From Triticum aestivum (Eukaryota; Streptophyta; Magnoliopsida; Poales; Poaceae), in NCBI RefSeq assembly GCF_018294505.1, contig NC_057809.1, positions 131,848,979 to 131,912,978 of the forward strand: a stretch of DNA of 64,000 bases. The letters run 5' to 3'. Below the pieces are notes generated by a model. The model worked only from the letters and a program-made list of their open reading frames with translations, made no database searches and was not told the origin of the DNA. This document shows positions 53,861-62,089 of this stretch, piece by piece (position 1 is the stretch's first letter; every line of letters starts with the position of its first letter). A program made the translations under genes and the position numbers.

Positions 53861-56023
53861 ATGGCATCTAGCGAGGGAAATTATCGCCGTAGAGGTCCTT
53901 ACTTTGATGGTACTAACTTTGCTAGTTGGAAGCATAAAATGAAAATGCATATTCTTGGACATAACCCCGCCGTTTGGGCTATTGTGTGTGTTGGTTTGCA
54001 AGGTGACTTCTTTGACGGGAGAGAACCAAACCGTGAAGCTACCGCGGATGAGTTGAAGATGTTGCAATACAATGCTCAAGCTTGTGATATTCTCTTCAAC
54101 GGATTGTGCCCCGAAGAATTCAACAAAATCAGCCGCCTTGAGAATGCAAAGGAAATTTGGGACACTTTGATTGATATGCACGAAGGTACCGACTCCGTCA
54201 AGGAATCCAAGTTGGATGTACTTCAAAGCCAACTTGACAAGTTCAAGATGAAGGATGGTGAAGGTGTCGCTGAGATGTACTCTAGGCTTGCTCTCATCAC
54301 AAATGAGATTGCCGGCTTAGGAAGTGAAGAGATGACCGATAGATTCATCATCAAGAAGATTCTAAGAGCCTTGGATGGAAAATATGATACCGTGTGCACA
54401 TTGATCCAAATGATGCCCAACTACAAAGATCTCAAGCCAACGGAGGTGATTGGAAGAATTGTTGCTCATGAGATGTCACTTAAGGATAAAGAGGAACTTC
54501 ACAACAAATCAAGTGGTGCCTATAAAGCCTCATGTGAAGCCCCTACATCATCGAGTGAGAAACAAGACTTCAATGAAGAATTGAGCTTAATGGTGAGGAA
54601 CTTCAACAAGTTCTACAAGAGTAGAAGCAAAGATAGAAGCTCCAAGTCAAGGTCCTACAATGACAAAAGATCTTCTAGTCGAGAGCGAAACTGTTACAAT
54701 TGTGGAAGACCCGGACACTATTCCAATGAGTGTACGGCTCCCTACAAGAGAAGAGAAGATTCTCCAAAAAGAAGAAGCAAAGAATCATCACCAAGAGAGA
54801 GAAGGAGTAGAGATGATCATTATGAACGAAGATACTCACGGAGAAGCAAGGATTCGGAAAGGAAGGAAAAATCATCAAGGAGCTACACAAGACGAAGACA
54901 TCAAGCTCATGTTGGTGAATGGGTATCCGGCTCCGACTCCGACAGCCACTCCGAGAAAAGTTATCACTCCGACTCCGAAGATACTCAAGATGAAGGTGTT
55001 GCCGGTCTAGCACTTGTGTCAACCAACTCCTACGACATATTTGACTCACCAAATGAAGGAATTGGAAGATGCTTCATGGCCAAAGGTCCTAAGGTAACAC
55101 ACCCCGAGTATGTTGATTTCAATAGTGATGAAGATGACTTGTTAGGTGATGATTTGCTTGTTGACAACTCTAGTGATGAATACTATGATGAAGTGTCAAT
55201 TAAACATGCTAATCAAGATAAAACGAATGACAATGATAAGGAGAAGATTGAGGCTCTAACTAAAGAACTAAAAACTCTTAAGTTAGCTCATGACACTATC
55301 TTCGAAGATCATCGAGAACTTTTAAGAGCTCATGAGAAATTACGCTTTGAAAAGCTCAATCTTGAGCAAGAGCATGAGTTCTTAAAAGCAATCAATGATG
55401 ATCTCCGCAAGAAAAGTTCTTCTTACATTGCCAAGCGTTTACTCTTATCCACTTACATGCCTCAAGTCAAGTCTAACAAGAAAGATTCTTCCTCTAGCAG
55501 TAACAATGATCATGTTAAATCCAATATTGTTGCTTCTAGTAGTTCTCTTGATTCCACTAATGATTCTCTTAGCCAAGTTACACTTGAGCAAGAAAATAGT
55601 TTATTGAAGGGAATTATAGAGAAAGGAGTGTACAAAAGCCTTGCCGGGAGTAAGCAATTCGAGGAAATTGTGCGCAAGCAAGGAATGCACCGGAAGAATC
55701 AAGGTGTTGGTTTTGAACAAAAGTTCAATGCCAATGGAGTTGAGTGGGAAGAAGATCAATACCCCAAGACAAAGTTTGTCCCTCAACAAGAGAAGTATGA
55801 TACTTCTTTCAAGGGGACACAAGCTCAAGATGATCTTCCACCACAAGACTACAAGCAAAAAGGCAAGGACAAGCTTCAAGAGGAAATTGATGCATTTGAA
55901 GAAGCTCCGAAGACCTTAGTCAAGTGGATTCCCAAGACTACTTCAAGCTCCACTTCATCAAGTACGACTACAACTCCAAGGATTCCCATCAAGATGATGT
56001 GGATCCAAAAGAAGAAGAACTAG
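53861..56023 (+). CDS. gag: Intact Copia Gag, 720 aa
   Basis: An uninterrupted ATG-to-TAG frame starting 72 nt after the PBS. Domains: N-terminal FDGTNFASWKHKMKMHI (about residues 16-32), a UBN2-type capsid region (about 60-215: IWDTLIDMHEGTDSVKESK, MKDGEGVAEMYSRLALITNEI), an Arg/Ser-rich basic region, a CCHC knuckle CYNCGRPGHYSNEC (278-291), another RS/RD-rich stretch, an acidic region, a coiled-coil-like segment (about 465-550), and a low-complexity tail. Far longer than a minimal Copia Gag, as in SIRE/Maximus elements. It should form virus-like particles that package element RNA. Intactness, among many broken neighbours, suggests recent activity or selection. It is not followed by pol. Confidence 0.9.
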   Translation: MASSEGNYRRRGPYFDGTNFASWKHKMKMHILGHNPAVWAIVCVGLQGDFFDGREPNREATADELKMLQYNAQACDILFNGLCPEEFNKISRLENAKEIWDTLIDMHEGTDSVKESKLDVLQSQLDKFKMKDGEGVAEMYSRLALITNEIAGLGSEEMTDRFIIKKILRALDGKYDTVCTLIQMMPNYKDLKPTEVIGRIVAHEMSLKDKEELHNKSSGAYKASCEAPTSSSEKQDFNEELSLMVRNFNKFYKSRSKDRSSKSRSYNDKRSSSRERNCYNCGRPGHYSNECTAPYKRREDSPKRRSKESSPRERRSRDDHYERRYSRRSKDSERKEKSSRSYTRRRHQAHVGEWVSGSDSDSHSEKSYHSDSEDTQDEGVAGLALVSTNSYDIFDSPNEGIGRCFMAKGPKVTHPEYVDFNSDEDDLLGDDLLVDNSSDEYYDEVSIKHANQDKTNDNDKEKIEALTKELKTLKLAHDTIFEDHRELLRAHEKLRFEKLNLEQEHEFLKAINDDLRKKSSSYIAKRLLLSTYMPQVKSNKKDSSSSSNNDHVKSNIVASSSSLDSTNDSLSQVTLEQENSLLKGIIEKGVYKSLAGSKQFEEIVRKQGMHRKNQGVGFEQKFNANGVEWEEDQYPKTKFVPQQEKYDTSFKGTQAQDDLPPQDYKQKGKDKLQEEIDAFEEAPKTLVKWIPKTTSSSTSSSTTTTPRIPIKMMWIQKKKN

Positions 56024-56870
56024 AGAGTTCTTGAGGGTGACTCCGCCAACATACTTCACTCTTATCATTTTGGCAAGAACAAGTGCAATCAACTTCCACA
56101 TCTTGCACTAGTTCAAGGAGTCACAAACCCTCTTGTTGGTAAGACAAGGGACAAGGTAACCTAAAAGTTTTCATGGACATCATCTTTTGTGTGCATCACT
56201 CTATGTCTATGGATATCCTTGTTTGTTCCTTGTGGGACTAACCCATGTAGGTATTGAAAGTGCAATTCACTCAAATGGATAGCTCCAAGAGATCTACATC
56301 AACATTGAGCATCCACATCTTCAATATCTACATGAAGTCATCATCGACAAAACCCAAGGTTAGTTCATCCCTCTTAGGGGGGGATATCACATCTAGGGGG
56401 AGCTTTACTCTAAGACTTGAGCTAAAGCAACTCTAAAGATGTGAACACAACAATGCTTTATGTAAAAGTGGTAACCCCACTTGGGCTTAAACGATGAGTA
56501 TGACCTATGATCAAGTGTTCTCACTTGACTCCTAAGTCAATATACTCATACATAGATGACCTAGTCATCGCAAATTGCTTGATAGATGCTAGTATTGGTT
56601 GTGCATGCCTTGCCACATATTTCATTTGCCATCTTATTGTGTGAGCATGCTGGTTGCATATTTTACTCGTTCGAGGACATCCACTTGTTGTTTTGATTGT
56701 TCGGTTTTATTTCTTTTTGCCAAGTGGATGGACAAGAATGCCTAAGAACCTCCTCTAGCTATCTATGCTTTTCTCGTCTCAAACTCTATTCATGCTGCAT
56801 CACAAAATTTGATCAAGTCAGATTCGAACCACTCTGTGTGAGGAGCGCTCGGAGTCCCCGATTCGTCATA
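56024..56870. other. Spacer after gag in the Copia element
   Basis: No supported ORF. It contains PPT-like purine runs (AGGGGGGGAT at 56379, AGGGGGAGC at 56394). Pol would be expected here in an autonomous relative. Confidence 0.6.
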
Positions 56871-56899
56871 GACTTAAACTTCCAAAACCTCTTTATGAT

Positions 56900-57070
56900 T
56901 CTCGGTCTGACCGATACTCCACTTTCGGTCCTACCGAGATCATTAAGTTGATCTAGGTTTTCGATCTCGGTGCAACCGATTTGAACTTTTCGGTCACACC
57001 GAGTTTCAGTAACTGCACGCAGTTATGAATCTCGGTGCCACCGAGTCGTTCCACTCGGTCACACCGACAG
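56900..57070. promoter_or_regulatory. Internal array of TCGGT-NNN-ACCGA motifs upstream of ORF2
   Basis: Six copies: near 56902, 56925, 56968, 56988, 57031 and 57054, all with 3-nt spacers, ending just upstream of an internal TATA box. The sequence between the motifs is unlike the LTR, so this is not a copy of the LTR. Confidence 0.6.
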
Positions 57071-57078
57071 GGTCGGGC

Positions 57079-57086
57079 TATATATA
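57079..57086 (+). promoter_or_regulatory. Internal TATA box for ORF2
   Basis: TATATATA in GGGCTATATATAGTCACGG, directly after the internal motif array, the same arrangement as in the LTR. Predicted start about 57110. Confidence 0.55.
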
Positions 57087-57265
57087 GTCACGGGCAAAAT
57101 TTGGAAATTTCTCCGAATCCCTTCGCCCGCGCGATAGCCTGCTCTGCCCTCGAGGTCTCCGGATCGTCTTCTCGCCGCCAGCAGCCTCCAGTCGCTGGTA
57201 TCCGTCGCCGTCAACGGGAATTCTGCCCCGCCGTTGCCGCCGTAGCAAGTCCCCGCCGAACTAGG

Positions 57266-57758
57266 GTATGGACTTGATCTCTGTGCTATTCCTCAATCTG
57301 ATTCCTAGCACATTGTGATCATATTGATTCTTGCCACGTTTGAGAAACTTCTATCCAGTCAAAACGCCCGTAGATTAGGTTTGATTCGAAAATTCTAGGT
57401 TTAGGTTTCCGCCAAAACCATCTCGGACCCACCGAGTTGAAAAACTCGGTCCCACCGATTTGGCTTATGCCATTGCACAAGTGAGACTCGGTCTGACCGA
57501 GAATTACTTATCGGTGTGACCGATTTTTGAAATCAGTGAAACCCTAGCAGTCTCGGTGCCACCGAACTGTGACTCGGTCCTACCGAGTTCACTAGTTTAG
57601 GTTCCAAAACTGCTTCGGTATCACCGAGTTTGAAAATCGGTAGATCCGAGATGATTTCAGTAGGAAACTAAAACTAAGTTTTTGGATCATTCTTTTTGCA
57701 AAAATCTCTGCATTTTGTGATGCTCATCCTTTCTACCTCATCTATAATCTATTCACAG
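57266..57758 (+). other. Candidate 5'UTR intron of ORF2
   Basis: Donor AGG|GTATGG at 57266 and acceptor ATTCACAG|GG at 57758; the ORF2 ATG lies 22 nt into the next exon. The intron is T-rich near its 3' end and carries eight more CGGT-NNN-ACCG-type motifs (57420-57655). Splicing is inferred, not observed. Confidence 0.5.
57420..57655. promoter_or_regulatory. Second internal motif array, inside the candidate intron
   Basis: Eight copies near 57422, 57447, 57488, 57510, 57552, 57572, 57615 and 57637. Most keep exact TCGGT and ACCGA arms; the first and last are degenerate. Confidence 0.55.
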
Positions 57759-57779
57759 GGTCAGCAGTCAGTTTGCAGC

Positions 57780-59801
57780 ATGTCTGATCAAAGTGATAGC
57801 CAAAATATGTCAGAGCAGCAAGTGGTGATGAGTGAGGGCACTAGTCCCTCCAGTTCATCTGATGAAGGCAGCAGGAGCACTCCTAGCAATTTGCCAAAGG
57901 CTGCCACGAGACAAAGGAAGAAGAAAACTTCAGACTCTGAAGATGAGGACTATGTGGCAGAGGAAGAGGCCACTTCCAAGAGAATTGAGCCAGCTCAAGG
58001 CACTAAGCCAGGTCTGAAAATCAAAAGGCCAGCAGGCAGGCAGCCCATGTCAAAGGCTAGAGCCTCAACTGAGAAGCCCACTCCCCAAGAGCCAGTTGCA
58101 GCTGAGGGCAAGAAAAGAAAGGAAAGGGTGAAGAAGACTGTGGCTAGAGTGCTTGGCAAAGCTTCCATCATGGAAGAAGAAGAGGAAGAAGAGGTAGCTG
58201 CACCAGCGCCCAAGGCACCCAAGCTAATGGGTGATGCCATAAGGTCAGGGGCTACTGCATCTAAGCCCAAAGCTGCCTCCAAGCCAAAACCAAAGAGGAA
58301 TACAAGGAGCATTCCTGCAGCTGAAAAGAACAAGGCCCCAGTGCCTGAGACTGTTGCTGAAGAAGAAGAAGAAAATGTCCTGAGAAAGCTAAAGCCCAAG
58401 ATCCCAGACCACAACGATGCTCATCCTGTGGCTGAGGACATGAAGCTCAGGAGAGATTCAGGGCTGAGAAAGTGGAGAGAAGCAGACCCGTATGCTTCAA
58501 GGAGAAGGACTGCCGTGGACTACAGGTTTCACACCAAGGAGCAGCAGGATTTCTATGAGACTGTGCTGTTAGATAAGAAGCCCATTGTCTGTGATATGCG
58601 TTGGGTTGATTGGACATACATCAAGGACAATGAGGAGCACTATCCTGGAGTGCAAGACAGCTTCATAGCTTGTGGAGTAGCCGACTTTGTTGGGCAGAAG
58701 CTCACAAAGTGGAACGAGGAGCTTATCATGCAGTTCTACTCCACGGCTCACTTTTATCCAGATGGGAGGATCACATGGATGTCTGAGGGTACAAGGTACC
58801 AATCTACAGTGGCTGAGTGGGCACAGATCATTAATGCCCCAGAGGAGCAAGATGAAGACTTGGATATCTATGCCAAGAAGAAGATGGACCACAACTCCAT
58901 GTCCAATATGTACAAGGAAATTCCCAATGAAGCTCTTGACACCTTCAAGTTTGGCTCTGTGCATTACCTTCTGTCAGGACTCCCGACGATCAATTGGATA
59001 CTAAGGCACACCTTACTGCCCAAGTCTGGAGATCACAAGATGATCAGAGGCCATGCTATCAACTTGCTACATGTGTTTGATGTGCCTCAGAAGTTCAAGG
59101 TGATGAGCCTCATAGTGGAAACTATCAAGAGGACTGCAGCAGACCAGAAGAGGAGCTGCGGATATGCCCCTCAGATTCAGGAGCTCATCAACTCCAAGAT
59201 GGGCACGGGCATATATTTATTGGACAAGGAACATTTGCCCATCCGTCCAGATTTCGAGGACAATCAAGTTGTCATGACTGAGAACGAGCCATCATCTGCC
59301 CAAGCATTTGCAAAGAAGGAGAAGGCAAGGAAGGAGAAAGCTGCCAAGATGCCTACCCAAGAGGAGGCATCTGAATACTTCTTGAAGACTAAACAAGAGC
59401 AGCTTGGTTACTTGATTGCATCCACGCTGAGGATTGAGCAAAGTCTGGCCACTCTCACTCAGAATCAGCAGAGCCTAGAGAGAATCATGGAACAGAAGTT
59501 CTATGACTTGGATGTCAAGGTAACAGAAGTTCAGTCTGCAGTGGAGCAGCTCCAGGAGGACATGCAGGAGAGGAGAGGCAGGACTACCACTCATACCTTT
59601 GCCAGAGTGCCACGAGGCCCGAGGTCATCTGCCGTGCCAGTTGCTGACACCAGAGCCACCACTTCAGCACCAGCTACAGCCTCAATTCCACCAGCTCCAG
59701 CATCTACTTCAGCTCCAACTCCAGCGTCTACTTCAGCATCTACCGAAGCCTTCGTCCTTGGAGTGATCCGGACTCCACCACCACCTGAAGATCAAGCCTG
59801 A
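57780..59801 (+). CDS. ORF2 of the Copia element: putative plant transposon protein, 673 aa
   Basis: The start is the ATG at 57780 (MSDQSDSQNMSEQQ), chosen because an acceptor-like CACAG lies 22 nt upstream; an in-frame upstream ATG exists at 57696 but falls within the candidate intron. Residues 1-240 are Ser-, Lys- and Glu-rich with KKTSDSEDED and poly-Glu runs, likely disordered and nuclear. Residues about 248-470 form a folded region (YRFHTKEQQDFYETVLL, WNEELIMQFYSTAHF, ITWMSEGTRY, HYLLSGLPTINWILRH, HAINLLHVFDVPQKFKVM) that I recognise as the 'putative plant transposon protein' type. A helical, probably coiled-coil segment (about 525-600) and a Pro/Ala/Thr-rich tail follow. No enzymatic motif. 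Not RT, integrase or Env. Confidence 0.8.
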   Translation: MSDQSDSQNMSEQQVVMSEGTSPSSSSDEGSRSTPSNLPKAATRQRKKKTSDSEDEDYVAEEEATSKRIEPAQGTKPGLKIKRPAGRQPMSKARASTEKPTPQEPVAAEGKKRKERVKKTVARVLGKASIMEEEEEEEVAAPAPKAPKLMGDAIRSGATASKPKAASKPKPKRNTRSIPAAEKNKAPVPETVAEEEEENVLRKLKPKIPDHNDAHPVAEDMKLRRDSGLRKWREADPYASRRRTAVDYRFHTKEQQDFYETVLLDKKPIVCDMRWVDWTYIKDNEEHYPGVQDSFIACGVADFVGQKLTKWNEELIMQFYSTAHFYPDGRITWMSEGTRYQSTVAEWAQIINAPEEQDEDLDIYAKKKMDHNSMSNMYKEIPNEALDTFKFGSVHYLLSGLPTINWILRHTLLPKSGDHKMIRGHAINLLHVFDVPQKFKVMSLIVETIKRTAADQKRSCGYAPQIQELINSKMGTGIYLLDKEHLPIRPDFEDNQVVMTENEPSSAQAFAKKEKARKEKAAKMPTQEEASEYFLKTKQEQLGYLIASTLRIEQSLATLTQNQQSLERIMEQKFYDLDVKVTEVQSAVEQLQEDMQERRGRTTTHTFARVPRGPRSSAVPVADTRATTSAPATASIPPAPASTSAPTPASTSASTEAFVLGVIRTPPPPEDQA

Positions 59802-60318
59802 GCGTCGATCTAGTGCTATGCATTTTCTAGGAACTTTTTGGTAACTTGTTGCCAAAGGGGGAGAAGATGTATAGATCATAGGCTTCGAGAGAGAGAGTGT
59901 TGCTTTTCTCTCTTGCTTTATTTGGTGGTTTTTTCGAACTTGTTTGCTTTTGAGTGCTTGAGATACTATGCTTGTGAGACATTGATGATCATGTGTTTGA
60001 TCATAAGCTACACTTAATGCTTGCTTAATGCTATTATCTTATCTATCTTGTGATCATTCATTATTCTTGGTGATGAGTGCATGTATTTCATTCTTATCAT
60101 TTTGAGCGCTCCACCAAGATGTATGTGACATGGAAGAGTAACCCATGACTCTAACTCTTTGTGCATTTGCAGTCCAAAGCAAATTTTAAATATGCACAAA
60201 TTTAGGGGGAGCTCTTACTTATCACATACTTCTCAAAGCGACGATATATTTCATGCTTATTATCATTTGTCGAAGCTTTGATCTATATGTTGTCATCAAT
60301 TACCAAAAAGGGGGAGAT
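59802..60318. other. 3' untranslated part of the Copia element with repeated PPT-like tracts
   Basis: No ORF. Purine tracts AAAGGGGGAGAAG (59856), TTAGGGGGAGC (60202) and AAAAAGGGGGAGAT (60305-60318); the last abuts the LTR and is the functional PPT. Extra PPT copies upstream are usual in the SIRE lineage. Confidence 0.7.
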
Positions 60319-62089
60319 TGAAAGTGCAACTATCCCTAGGTGGTTTTGGTAATTCATAACAACATATAGCTCATTGAGCTAATGCTATTCCAAGATGATT
60401 ATTTCAGGAAAGCTCAATGATTGGCATGGCATGGATGTGAAAGTGGAACCCTCAAAATGCTAAGGACAAAGGATTGGCTCAAGCTCAAAAGCTCAAGACT
60501 CTTCATTTTATATTTTAGTGATCCAAGATCACATTGAGTCCATAGGAAAAGCCAATACTATCAAGGAGGGATGAGGTGTTGCTTAATGAGCCTCTTGCTT
60601 CATGTGCTTAGTGATATGCTCCAAAACCCTCAACTACTTTCCCATATCCACATATGACCTAAACCCTAAGCCAAACTCGGTCCTACCGATTCTTCCTATC
60701 CGGCACCACCGAGTTTCACTTGTCATTAGCCACTGCCAAACCCTAGCAATTCGGTTCTACCGATAAGGATCTCGGTCTCACCGAGATGGGGTTGCAAACT
60801 CTCTGTTTCCCTTTCGTAACTTTTCGGTCTTACCGAAAGAGCGAATCGGTCCCACCGAGATTGCAATGTAAACTCAGTGTTTCCCCTTTGTAACTTTTCG
60901 GTCTCACCGAGTTCCACTCGGTCTCACCGAAAGAGCAAATCGGTCCCACCGAGTTTGCCTGACCAACTCTCTGGTTAGCTAATTACCAAATTCGGTCTCA
61001 CCGAGTTTGTGTAATCGGTCTCACCGAGATTACGTTATGCCCAAACCCTAACCATATCGGTCCTACCGAGTTGCATGTCAGTCCCACCGAAAATCACTAA
61101 CGGTCACTAGGTTTACATTTTCGGTCCGACCGAGCTTATTGATTCGGTCCCACCGAGATTGGAAAACTGTGTAACGGTTGGATTTTGTGTGGAGGCTATA
61201 TATACCCCTCCACCTCCTTCTCATTCGATGAGAGAGCCATCAGAACACACACACCATTCCAACTCATATGTTCTGAGAAAGAACCACCTACTCATGTGTT
61301 GAGACCAAGACATTCCATTCCTACCATATGAATCTTGATCTCTAGCCTTCCCAAGTTGCTTTCCACTCAAACCCTCTTTCCACCAAATCCAAATCCTATG
61401 AGAGAGAGTTGAGTGTTGGGGAGACTATCATTTGAAGCACAAGAGCAAGGAGTTCATTACCTACACACCATTTGTTACTTCTTGGAGAGTGGTGTCTCCT
61501 AGATTGGCTAGGTGTCACTTGGGAGCCTCCGACAAGATTGTGGAGTTGAACCAAGGAGTTTGTAAGGGCAAGGAGATCGCCTACTTCGTGAAGATCTACC
61601 GCTAGTGAGGCAAGTCCTGTGTGGGCGATGGCCATGGTGGGATAGACAAGGTTGCTTCTTCGTGGACCCTTTGTGGGTGGTTGCTTCTTCGTGGACCCTT
61701 CGTGGGTGGAGCCCTGTGTGGACTCGCGCAACCGTTGCCCTTGGGTGGAGCCCTGTGTGGACTCGCGCAACCGTTACCCTTCGTGGGTTGAAGTCTCCAT
61801 CAACATGGATGTAGGATAGCACCACCTATCCGAACCACGGGAAAAACATCCGTGTCTCCAATAGCGTTTGAATTCTCCAAACCCTTCCCTTTACATTCTC
61901 GCAAGTTGCATGCTTTACTTTCCGCTGCCTATATACTCTTTGCATGCTTGCTTGAATTATGTGACGATTGCTTGACTTGTCCTAAATTAGCTAAAATCTG
62001 CCAAGAACTAAAATTGGGAAAAGGTTAAGTTTTTATTTGGTCAAGTAGTCTAATCACCCCCCCCCTCTAGACATACTTCCGATCCTACA
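60319..62089 (+). repeat. 3' LTR of the Copia element, complete
   Basis: 1771 bp, TGAAAGTGCAAC...CCGATCCTACA, followed by TSD ACTCC (62090-62094). It holds about 15 well-preserved CGGT-NNN-ACCG motifs (60676-61160), a TATA box (61196-61205), and two short tandem repeats near 61652-61770. The - strand ORFs in this part recur in all three LTRs only because the LTRs are copies. Confidence 0.95.
60676..61160. promoter_or_regulatory. Array of TCGGT-NNN-ACCGA motifs in the 3' LTR
   Basis: Best-preserved array: 15 copies with middle triplets CCT, TCT, CTC, CTT, CCC, CGC and similar. The arms are strongly conserved while the middle varies, the pattern expected of a dimeric binding site. Confidence 0.65.

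Larger units (their letters stand above)
52600..62089 (+). mobile_element. Non-autonomous SIRE/Maximus-like Copia element lacking pol
   Basis: A 5' LTR missing its first 591 bp (52600-53775), PBS, intact gag ORF, spacer, intact second ORF, PPT and a complete 3' LTR (60319-62089) followed by ACTCC. No protease, integrase, RT or RNase H is present anywhere inside. Gag, LTR and the two-ORF layout resemble the SIRE/Maximus lineage; the lineage call is from gag features only. Being non-autonomous, it would need enzymes from a related element. Confidence 0.85.

Noticed and set aside
56253..56266. ATTGAAAGTGCAA after gag resembles the Copia LTR start
   Set aside because: The match ends after about 12 bp and no LTR sequence follows; probably chance or a small remnant.
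57696..57779. Upstream in-frame ATG of ORF2 with a hydrophobic N-terminus that could look like a signal peptide
   Set aside because: The stretch lies before a good splice acceptor (CACAG at 57758) in the candidate intron; MSDQ at 57780 is a more typical start. Not fully excluded.
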